From Paracentrotus lividus (taxonomy: Eukaryota > Echinodermata > Echinoidea > Camarodonta > Echinidae), in contig CALNVZ010003435.1 of the NCBI GenBank assembly GCA_940671915.1, positions 16,012,656 to 16,076,655 of the forward strand: a DNA stretch of 64,000 nt. The letters are read 5' to 3'. The translations under genes were made by a program, and so were the position numbers. Under the pieces are notes generated by a model, which was given only the letters and a program-made list of their open reading frames with translations, was not told where the DNA came from and ran no database searches. Below, in pieces: positions 9,089 through 21,000 of the stretch (its first letter is position 1; every line of letters starts with the position of its first letter).

Positions 9089-12000
9089 TAATAATGCACT
9101 GTTTTCAGGCTCATAAAATCCAAAAGTTTCGGCTCGCGCTTAACGCTCGCATTTCATTTTTAAAAAAACAATTTAGCTTGTTCATGAAATTTGAAAATAA
9201 ACAGGTTTTCAAAATTCAATGTCTATAGACTTATGACACCCCCCCCCCAGAGCCTAGGTCTCCAAGCTGTTCATCGAGGAAAATTTTGATGAAGAATTTT
9301 TCCGCCGCCCCCCCCCCCTATTGAGAAATGCGGGATCCGTCCCTATACCCCTATACGGCTGATTTATGAGCTCGTGGTTGGCCGAAGGCTGGAAAATTTT
9401 GAAAACTTACCCCCCCCTCCCCCCCGCTTATCGCTCGTCCAGCGTGACACTCCAAATTAATTTTCAAATTGAGAAACATGAAAAAAGGGCTAATATGATT
9501 TAAGCTGATATACCATGACCTAATGGTTGGCCGAAATTTCAACCCCACCCCTCCACCCACCCCCCCCCGAAGGTCACCATAATGAGAGCAATAGGGGTAT
9601 ATAGGGTGAGGTCGCTCGACGGCAATTACTAGTCCAATTCATGAATTAGAAGACAAGGATGCGTAGTACATGCATCCAATTGGATGTGGACCAAACGCCT
9701 GTAGACCAATTGGATGTGGACCAAACGCCTAGTAGACCAATGGGTTGTGGACCAAATGCCTAGTAGACCAATTGGTTGTGGACCAAATGCCTAGTAGACC
9801 AATTGGACGTGGACCAACGCCTAGTAGACCAATTGGATGTGGACCAATCGCCTAGTAGACCAATTGGATGTGGACCAATCGCCTAGTAAACAATTGGATG
9901 TGGACCAAACGCCTAGTAGACCAATTGATGTGGACCAAACGCCTAGTAGACCAATTGGATGTGGAATAATCGCCTGGTAGACCAATTGGATGTGGACCAA
10001 ACGCCTAGTAGACCAATTGGATGTGGACCAAACGCCTAGTAGACCAATTGGATGTGGACCAATCGCCTAGTAGACCAATTGGACGTGGACCAATCGCCTA
10101 GTAGACCTATTGGTCAATGAACCAAATGGCTGTAGACCAAATGGAAGTAGACCAACTAGTAGTAGACCAATAGGTTGTAGACCAATGGGTTACAAACCGT
10201 TCATACGTTATGATTACAGGTACTTTTGATTTCTGAAGCAGGGGAAAATTGCTTCAAGGGAATCTTCCATAGATCCATTCTTCATAATAATAATAATAAT
10301 GAGTATTATTAGTATTCTTAGGCGGCAACAACACACCACCAGGGTAATCCTACCTTAAAATGTAATATATTTCATTTGAATCAGCTTTTGGTGAATATGA
10401 ACTTTTAATAAAGACATGCATCTTTTCAGATTAATTGAGTGATCTGAAGAAATCTTTTGTCATTTTTGAAAAATTTATTATAATCCACTTATAAATTATT
10501 ATTACAATGAGACTGAAAGTCGTCTCACTTCACAAAAGAAATCTCAAAAATGAAACTTCAAACTCACCCTGTCTCATCATCTTCATACGGCACTGCCTCC
10601 TGGAAAAACTGGAACTGGACCAAGTAGAGGATGATGACATGGGCCCCACTGTAGATCAGCCACACGACCTCCACCCACTTGAAAACCCTTCCCCAGCTCT
10701 GGTAGAATGACCACCACGTCACCACTATCAGGAACGTCACAAAGTACACCGCGGAGAGGGCCGTCGGGAGGATGATTCCTGACAGCGCACAGAAGATCAT
10801 GATGTTGCAGGATCGCAGTCCTTCGACGACCACTGAGGTCCGTCGGGGACGCCTCTCCATCACCGGGGCAAGTGCTCCGCCATTCTCGTCAGATTCTGAA
10901 GAGTCCGATGTCTGGGGCGGGGTAAGGATGTACTTGCAGGAGAGGAATACGATGAGGGATACGACGAAGAGGAGGACATCGGGAACAACCAGTCTGGCCA
11001 CATTGATGGCATTAAGATCATCCAATCTATAACATTTATGGATAAAAAAAATAGGAATTAATGACTGCAACATCCAAGTAGAGTAATTGTACACGCTGAA
11101 TATTTCATGGTGGTTTTATTTTCGCAAAATTTGTGACTTACTGCACGCGAAAATATTCACTTCCTGATACATCTGTACAAAGTGAATGCAAATACGGTAA
11201 ATTTGCAAAAATATATTTTCACGAATTCCCTGTCTTGAAGCAAAATCATGAAATTATCGGACGCGAAATATATGGTGTATACAGTATATAATTTTAATTA
11301 AATATTTTACCTCAATCCCATTACCATAGGGCTATAATATTTGCTCTGAAGGAAATAAAATCTCGAACACTAATTGAAAGGCTATTAAAGTGAAACCCTT
11401 GACTAAACATTGTACCTACATGGATATTAACCCTACAACATTAACTCCAAACCAATAAAATCTTGGCCAATCTGAGATATTGAATACTTTAAATAAAGAT
11501 ACTTGTAAACAGAGACAGGAATGGTCAATCTTTGAGTATATGTAACAGGTTTCTTCATGTTAAGGTACAAATGTAATTATTAGATTTAAAAAAAAAATAG
11601 TATTAAACATGATTAATTGGATGTTTGACTTGCTAATGTTCTTGCAAAATTGTAAACATTATAAGATACAGCATGCATAATAAACAAAAAGGTTGTCATT
11701 TTAAACAGATATGTTATCTCACACATTACATAACAGTTTGTGTTCAAACTTATTCAGAAATGATTTATGCCCCTATTAAATAACCGTGTATATGTACTTT
11801 TCAAAGACTGGAACATTAAGAACAGTCTTCTTACTATTGCATGCACTTCATGTACATGCTGAACCATAAAAACCTACCAGCATAAATATAATGTTGTATG
11901 GCCGCATTTTATGAACTCTTGAATTAAACTTTTATAGGCTTTAATGGCAGTGATGTACATGTAATACATTGTACATGTAAAGTGATGGTATTTCTGCACC

Positions 12001-15000
12001 TTGTGTGACTTACAACGATATCATTCTTTACAAGTTAGGAAATATGATAAGTCTAATGACTCATGAAGAACAATTACAACCTGAATAAAATTTAAACTAT
12101 CTCCCTTTTTGCAACAGCATTAAACTTAAGGAACCTTATTATCATGCATGCAAAATACACAGTAAATAATGAATGTACGTGTAGTTTATAGACTGCAAAT
12201 TTGAAGGATATATTTCTTCTTTCGGAGCAGACTACATTCAAATCTAATTCCAGCTGCCACATGAAATGTGAAATCATTTCAGACAGACAGAAATAGATTG
12301 AAGTGAATACAGCTGCTTATATTGGTTAGTCAACATAGCCGCACCTTCCAGAACTCAGAACTTAGACATAAATGTTTGCCTTCTTGTTGCAAATAGCCTC
12401 AAATGTAATTGATGTTATTTGCGTTTATGGGCTATATTGGCCAGAATTGAAGAACTAGTAAAAGGAAAACAGATTGTTAGATTCATTAGCAAATGTGGGC
12501 TTGTAAATCTCCTGAGATTCTTCCATTTCCCCCCCCCCCCCTACAAACTACAATTACACAAGTACTTCAAGGTTTTTAGAAACCTAGTTGTGTATAGTGA
12601 AGGAAAAAAACATATTAACTAATTTTATGTCAAATTCAAATGTAGAATACAATGCAAAATTATGATGTTAGTTTAAATTTTCTTATGTAGGCCTCCACGT
12701 GTACTGTACATGTCGATGATGGAGAATTAACATTTCAAAAGATATTTATCAATACTTCGAGAGCACGGTTTAGGAAATATGCCCTGATTAATTTTCCTGT
12801 CTGGCAAGGTTAGCAGTGTATGGTTCTGAACAAAATATTTTCAACACAACTATATTTATATTGACAAAGGCACTGACAACAACATACAGTTTCCAAATGT
12901 CTAGAATACAAGTATCAGGGCTTTAGCTCGGGTGTGAATAGCCTCCAAAAAAAAAAGCCACTAGAAAGTGCTTAACCCTAACTTACCTGGGCTTAAAGTC
13001 CTGGGGGGGGGGGGCAATATGGCCCCCCCTAAGATCTCGGCCGCGGAACGCGCAATCGCAACTAAAATTTGCATGATGGTAGAGAATGACATAATCTACG
13101 CGGTTGTATAGGTAAATTACACGAAATTCATATATTTTATTTTATATGAATTAATTATGCTAATTTATTCATGAAATCATACTTTTTGCTCTAATTCACT
13201 AAATAAAAGCTCATAGGAAGCTGATTTGGGGGGAAAATATTCTTTATGTCATTCCTAAGAATTGTACAAGAAAAAATTCCTGTACCAAAATCTTATGTAT
13301 TTTATTGTTTTTTTAATTTCTTATGTATTTCTTTGTTTTTTGAAGTTTTTATTTTTATTGTTTTTTTGACACAATTCATCCGTGACATTATTTCGGCCAT
13401 AAATAGCATCAAATTAAATGACTCTTGTCAATAAAATTAAGAATAATCACTCATTTATGAATTCTTGCTGAAAACACATTTTGTATTGACTTTTTACATG
13501 AAATCACGTTTTTGAGCCATTTTTGGTCTGACGAAAAATTTTGAAAATCGTGTAACGTCGTAATGGTATACCCGATTTTCGCGAAAATAGTTTTAAAAGA
13601 TGCGAAAGACTTGAAAGTAAAAAGTCAGCGAGCGGCGCGATCAAAAAATTTCGCACTGCGGATTTATCGCGAAAAATGTCGAGGAAGGGGCCATAATGGC
13701 CCCCCCCCCCCCAGGTAAGTTAGGGTTAAAGGTGATCAAGTTAGCCACCTAAAAGTTTACTTGAAAAACCTTACTTTAAGTTTAGATTAATTGGTATCCA
13801 CTGATATGAACTGGTACAGAAGATTCTTTGGGTCACCTAAACTCAGACTTAAGTTGCCCAGCTGGCCACCTGAAAAAAAGTTGCAGGCAAACTATGGTGA
13901 GCATGGACTCAGAACTGTTCAAACAGAATGAAGAAAACTCACAAAGAGAGAGAGGGAAAATAAGAAAAAGAGAGCAAAGGGGAGAAACTAAAAAATGAAT
14001 AGGAAACAGATATCAAAATAGAAAATAAAAATAATTAATTTATGACAAAAGCATATGAATATTACCTTTGATAGCCCAACTGTCTCCATAATGTATCCGT
14101 AAAGTTACCTGTTTTAGAATAGAATATACCCATACGAAACAGTTAATTTTAAATAACTGTTTAAAAGTATAACTCATTAAAAGTATGATTTGATAGTGAT
14201 TAATGCAAATAATATTTACTCAAACCGTTCATATTTGCCTCTCCCAAAATATATACATTGTATATCATTGCAATTGGCAAATTAGGAACAATACATTGTA
14301 GGGCTCAATGAATTTAATACTGTATGTTCTTTGAATTGCAGTCAATTAACTTATTGCCAAACTTAGATTTGAAACTATTATAAGACAATGAAACTTTTCC
14401 CACTTCGCAGTCTTACCTCAAATACAACTATTAAGTCAATAATTACCTTACAACAGACCAAATTGGGCAACATTTTGTCAAATTATCTGTCAGAATGCAG
14501 TCAGTTTGGAGTAGATGCTTAATTTATGTCCTTTAATAACAACTGAAACTACTCATATTGACACTAAATATCACAATATCTCATTAAAGCACAATGGTGT
14601 ACTACTAAATGCAATACTAGTAGGGTTGGGCAAATAATGACTTTTTTCTGAAAAGTTATTTCAAACAAGTTACTTCTATAGTCAAATTTGATGTACATGT
14701 AGAATCCAAAAATGACAATGATTTTTGTGTACGATGATGTCTGACGTCGCTAAAGTGCAAACAACCAAAATAGTGTATTTTGCCCATTCATCACACACTT
14801 TATAGGTATAAACCGGTTTTATTTTGTTTCTTTATGGATTTTGATGGTTTAAAAGCTCAAATCTGACAATTTTAACATGACCAAATGTACCTAGTATGGT
14901 TATAGGTGTTAATTAGTGATTTTGATATGAGGTGATTTTTGCTCGATATTGACTGAAACTATTAACTATCAAACTACACTATTAAACAGTCAACTTAGGT

Positions 15001-18000
15001 AGGATTAATCATGTTGGATTAATCATGTTGGGTTCCCAGACACCCAAAAGCCATTATAAAAACGCGATAAAAGTGGTTTATACGTATAAAAAGTGTGATA
15101 ATTGGGCATAATACGCTATTTTGGCGGCCATTTTGGTTTTTTGCACTTTAGCGACGTAAGACGTCATCGTATGCAAAAATAATTGTTATTTTCAGTTTCT
15201 ACGTCAAATTTTACTATAGAAACAACTTGTTTGAAAAAAAAAGTTGAGATTCGCCCAACCCTAATACTAGTCTCCAAGCACAGACTCAATTTGACACTTA
15301 TAACAAATTTCAGTCTAGAGTGGAGGCTAGCTTCCAAACCCACTGTCTGTGTCAAACAAGGTGGTGGAAGAAGCTTCAGTACAATGTACATAAAGTGAAT
15401 CTAGTCTTTTGCTTCAGACCCTACTCAGTGAACAACATTGCTTTGTGCCAGCAAACTAATGCAATACTTACATGTACAATTACCGCTTTCGCAAGCTTCA
15501 TCATAAGTGCCAAGGCCAGCTAGAACTACTTGATAGAGGATCTGAGTGACGCAACCTAGAGCACTCAGAATAACAACACTCTTCATATAACGACCTGGCC
15601 TCCCTGGATATAGGAACGGGGAATATATGGAGAAAATATAATGATGAATACATAAATGTACAAGCACAATATAGGTTGTAATTCTCAACAAGCCTGTCAT
15701 TTTCTCACCCAAAAAGTGTGTTCTCAAAGCCAATGAAATTGAAAACCAAGAGAAACTGACACAAATTAATTCAGAATTGATTATCATGCAGAAAATTGGT
15801 TGTTTGAGTTTAAGTAAAACTTTCTAGAATTAAGTTTCTTTAATTTTACATAGTTTTGAATTTGCACACTACAGGAAGTATATGATGAGCTAATCGAAAG
15901 GTATTTATTCATACCTAAATTTCTGTAATCTGTACTCAGTTAATCTATAAAAAAATAGTTGAGGTAAAAATAAACCTAAAAAACAAACAAAACAAAACAA
16001 ATCTTCAAAAGTAAATTATCTCAATTTTTTTAAATTTTATATACAATTTCACTAACACCTATTCTACAAAAAAAAAACTTTCTAGCTCTGTTTTGATGAC
16101 ATGAAATATTTTGGCAGTCTGAACAAGGTGTTGATTTTTTACTTACCTTGTAAATGTACCACATTAGTGGGACTGGGAATGAGAGGCAATGCTAGAAGGC
16201 ATAATAGATATACTCCTGAGACTGCATTTATCCTCACTACACTCACTGTGAAAAAATAAAAAAATGAAATTAATGTTTAATGAATTTCTGTGACCAAAAT
16301 ATTATTATATTAAACAAATTATTAATTGGTAATTATTTTTCAGCTATGACTTTTGTGCATCTTTGCAGTGGCAGATCCAAGATTAAGAAATACGGGGGGC
16401 ACATCCCGAAAATTTGGAAAAATAGGGGACGCAGCCGAAAAATTTCCAAATGTACAGCCAATGAGAGGTTTTCAAATTATAGTAGAGGGGGTGCGTGTCC
16501 CCTGCGCCTCTGCCTGGATCTGCCACTGTCCTTGCGTTGACAAAATATACTCCCTTTGCAAAAAAACCCCAAAACAATGTTAAATACTCTTAGGAATCAA
16601 AAGAAACAGAAGTGCTTTCTAATTACATTCATGAACTAATCATTCTCTCATAATGGTTTTCATGTTTTCATTTCTTTTGATTCCAAAACAAATAATTTCT
16701 ATGGCATAAATTTAAAAATAAAATTTAAAAAAATATTTTCAATGTACATATATGATTTTTTTTTTTTTTTAATGAGGCAATTGTCCATCACTTTTAATGA
16801 TTTAATACATAATGCACATGTACATGTATAATACCAATTAAACATATTTCGTTATGTGATTTAAAACATTATATTTAGAACAGTTGGTAAAGGTACAGGT
16901 AGAAAATAGAATTATTCTAGGTCGAAGGAAAAAAAAATGACTCTGATCCTTTTTTTCTCTGCCCCAATAAATTTATTTACAACTTCATCAAGCACAGACA
17001 CCATTACACTCGGCTAACCTGATAAATAAACGATCATAATCAATCAATTTGATCTCTAAAGTGGCATTCACAGCCAGATTTATTAAATGTCTTTCTTCAT
17101 TAGAGGTTTAACCAGGATTAGTTTGATGCCAATACAACCATTTGTGAGAGCAAGATAGTCTTAAACAGGAAACTTTAATATATTGGGATGATCATTGTCA
17201 CATATGGGCAGTTCCAAGGTAACGGAGTGACATTCAGAAGCAACATTTCAGCATTCAAACACCATTTATCATCCATACTTTAATCTTTATTTACAAAGAA
17301 ATGGTTCATTGACAATAGCTGATGGTACCTTCTCTTATAAAATGATACATTTTTATAGTGATCTGCATAATTAATTGAGATATGAATATTCATAATCATG
17401 GTTACGGAGTGACGCAAAATGGACTAGCATATTTGAGCAAAAACATTTTGCTTAACTCTGTGACTTTAAATGGTCTATCTATAATTTTGAGTAATTGATT
17501 GGATTCTATGTTATAGCTATGGTATCATATGCTGCCTTGCATGAGAAAAATTTGTTTGAATATTTTGTTAATTACGACTTAAAACTTAACCCATGTCCGG
17601 TTAGCGAGTGAGCGGTTACGGAGTGACCTCTGAATCATCCACACAATGGCAATGTAAATGGACTATGTCTCCCTTTCTAATAAAGAAACACTCTTGATTG
17701 TTTCAATTTTAATTCTGCTTGCTCTGTATGATAGCTCACGGGGGGGATTCAAAACTTCTATACAGAATTTTGAAAACTCATTAAGTATGCTAATTTATGG
17801 CATTTTTCAAAATTCACAAATAATGGATTTTCTTTATTTGTCGACCGATTTTGATTTTGTTTGGTTTTTTTTCCATCTAGTAGAGCTACATGAGGTTTAC
17901 CAACTTCTACACAGAATTTTGAAATTTTTGATTTGAAAATGTCTACATTATATATATGCTAATTTATGCAAAATTCTTAAAAAATAGCAATAAATGCTTC

Positions 18001-21000
18001 TTCTCCTTTCTTTGTGATCATTTCAATTCCATTTTGCTTTATATGATAGCACTAGGTGGGAGATGCAAAAATTTTACACAGAATTTGATAACTCATTAAG
18101 TTGGCTAATTTTGCAAATTTTCAAAATCCACAAATATATTTTTTAAAAATCTTTTGACAGATTTTTTTTCCTAATCTGGTAAGCTCCATGATGTTCACTA
18201 TAATTTCTACATAGAATTTTGAAATTGTGACTAGAAAATAATCTATGCTGATTTATGCTAATTTTTTTTATGCTTCTTGATGAATTTCATATTTGTCATG
18301 CTTTATTATGATAGCACAAGGTAGGGTAATTTTCAAACCCATTGTCTTACTTTTATTTATATGTACAGGTCAGTGTCTTCTTTAAACTACTATTTAAACT
18401 TACTTAAATTGTATACATGTAACCAAATGATTGAGTTCACAGCCTCATCCACTTTCTTCCCAAAATAATCTGCTGCAAAGTCTATAAAGGAGCTCATATC
18501 AGACCTCACACAAATGCCTGAGTTGTGCAATTAATTGCTGACAAAGGGCTCATTTGCATATTTATGATCTCATATCCTCAAAGCATGACACCCGATGTCT
18601 TTCTTGGGCACTTCACTAAAAGAATTCTGAATTTTAAAAGTTCTAGTGTAGAGTGAGCTTTGATCAAATTGTACATGTACATTGTACATGCAATGCAATG
18701 GGATGTCACTCCGTAACCATAATGGTTACGGAGTGACACATTTTTATGAGGCCGTATTTCTCAAACAAAATCCATTCAAATATAAAAAGTTTTATGTAAT
18801 TGATAGGTATGGGTGTTCCAGATTTGCAAATAAAATTTTGTTGCATTTAACCCAATTATTCTAAAATATTTTTAAAAATATGTGTTTTTGTGGTTACGGA
18901 GTGACTTATTTGAGGTAACTTCATGTTTGTGCTCACTGATGTGAAACAGAGATCGCGAAGCAAAATATTATGTGAAAACTTTATTTTTTAAAAATCCTGC
19001 TTTCATAATAAAATATGATCAAAGTATATTTTCATTTTCTAGGTACATTTCTCTTACATGAAATTTAAATTAAAAAAGATATAAATTTGACAATTTTAGT
19101 AATATTGAATATTAATGCCATTTTTAAACCAAAAATGCCCTTAAAACGTTAAACCATGCACAGATATTGAAAATTTGGACTTTTAGCTGTCATATGATAC
19201 CAAATTTGTCATGGAACTATGAATTTGAAATTTGGGGGGTCATGTCCTGTTTTGCTTGGAACTGCCCATATGTCAAAATTTTAATTTAACTGGGACTGTA
19301 CGTGATAATCTTTGCGATACTGTAAATAAGGGCCCTTGTCATTAAAATTAACTAGACTCTTTACAAATGCATAGTTTCTTTTCTCTACCTACCCTATATA
19401 AGTTGTGCATGCTCTCTGCTCATGTTACACATACATGTAGATCTAACTTTTTGTTTTGATGATATATTATGGATTTGGATAATTTAACAATTCAGGACAA
19501 GCTTGCAGAAACATACATTTTATACTCCTTATTCTTGAATCATTGATTATTCATGAGATGATTCCAACAACCATTTTAAATCTCACATTGTATAAACTGG
19601 GGACACATCTCCTGCAAAAGAGGCTGATAAGAGAGACTACTCATTCACAGCAGTGATTCTTTTTCTGTGCGCGTGGCTAGGGAATGAGACCATGCTGCAA
19701 CCACCATGCATTCGCTATCCTCCGCTCACACGCAGCTCATAAATAATAATGTATCTGTACTGGCCTGGGTTTCTTCTCTTGATCAAGTCAATGCTCAGTG
19801 TAACGGAAGGACGCTTTCCTTTGTGATAGAGATGTAGATGTTGGGATGTTTTTGTTGGGCGATGCGAACACAGTCATGACTATGGGCAAACAAAGGATTT
19901 TTTTCTTTTTCTTTCTCGCCAGTGCTAAATATCAACACAAGACATGGTTGTTCTACTTTCTCTCACCCTCACAGCTACTATATTTTTTACCACAAAGGAG
20001 GTCGATAAATGTTATGATTTAATACACCATTAGGGTGCAAATTCTGTATAATTATAGGTTTGTAATCTGACCTTGGGCTTTTGGTTAGTATTAACCTCAA
20101 CTAACTAATAGCCGGCATATTGCAAGAAAATGAGACTAAAGGTGGTTTCACACCTGCCCGATCTGGAAAAGTTCCCGTAATCTCTGATCGGGTATTCTTA
20201 CCCCGATCACAAACTACGCATAATTTTGCAAGTGTGAAACCAAACTACGCGTAATATTCAAGATAAATTTCCGTAAATTAGTAGGTACTTCGTCGAAACT
20301 ACGCGTAGTTTCGCCATGGTCGCGTGAACTTTTGTAGTGTGAACAGAAATTACGGGAACTTCAGATTCTCCCTTTCCTTTTCTAATGTATTTCTTTGTTG
20401 TTTCTTTCTCATCTTTCCTAATGAATTTGTTTATTTTTCCTTCTTTCTTCTCTGTCCTTATGCATTTCTTTGTTTTTCCTTCTTTCCCTCTTTCCTAAAT
20501 ATATATATAGATTTCTTATTGATCCCTTTTTTACTCTTTCCTTATGTATTTCTTTGTTTTTCCTTCTTTCTTCTCTTTCCATATGTATTTCTTTGTTTTT
20601 CCTTCTTTCTTTTCTTTCCTTATGTATTTCTTTGTTTTTACTTCTTTCTTCTCTTTCCATATGTATTTCTTTTTCTTTCTTCTCTTTCCTTATGTATTTC
20701 TTTGTTTTTCCTACTTTCACCTCTTCCCTTATTTATTTCTTTGTTGTCCATCTTTCTTCCCATTTTTTATATTAACTTCAGGTATTTTCCCTGGAAAAGA
20801 CGGTTCGGGCAGGTGTGAACACAAAAAACAAATTACGGGTATTTTGGTGATTGAAACAGTTCTCGTAAATTACGGGAATTTTTCCTGATCGGGTAGGTGT
20901 GAATCCACCTTAGGATGATGAGGCAGACAAATGTGAAGCTTTTCAGAACTAGAGAGAAAATGAGAGAGAGAGAGAGATGGAAAGAAAAATAGTAACAAGA

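Larger units (their letters stand above)
7131..10198. mobile_element. Foldback (TU-like) element with 31-bp minisatellite termini
   Basis: An 8-bp direct repeat GTTCATAC flanks the element (7123-7130 and 10199-10206). The outermost ends are inverted: the left starts GGGTAAAACACC, the right in reverse complement GGTTTGTAACCC, and both then read ATTGGTCTACAACCTATTGG. Inside each end is a tandem array of about 31 bp, itself two 15-16 bp halves starting GGTCTAC and GGTCCAC. The 1.9-kb middle has no transposase. Sea urchin TU foldback elements are known for 15-bp subrepeats in their inverted ends and 8-bp duplications; membership of that family is inference. Confidence 0.8.

Noticed and set aside
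8479-9123. 214-codon minus-strand frame
   Set aside because: It is composed of homopolymer- and microsatellite-derived Phe/Ser/Lys runs over several dispersed repeats; it has no domain and atypical composition.
7139-10190. Regularly repeated 31-bp units resembling a CRISPR array
   Set aside because: Units are head-to-tail with no unique spacers, and the host is a eukaryote.
11090-11295. Possible MITE with TACACGCTGAATATTTC and GGTGTATACAGTATA ends
   Set aside because: Inverted similarity is too weak and no target duplication could be fixed.
20324-20888. Hydrophobic frames resembling membrane proteins (SLCISLFFLL, MYFFVFPSFF)
   Set aside because: They arise from the polypyrimidine minisatellite, which reads as Phe/Leu/Ser in any frame.
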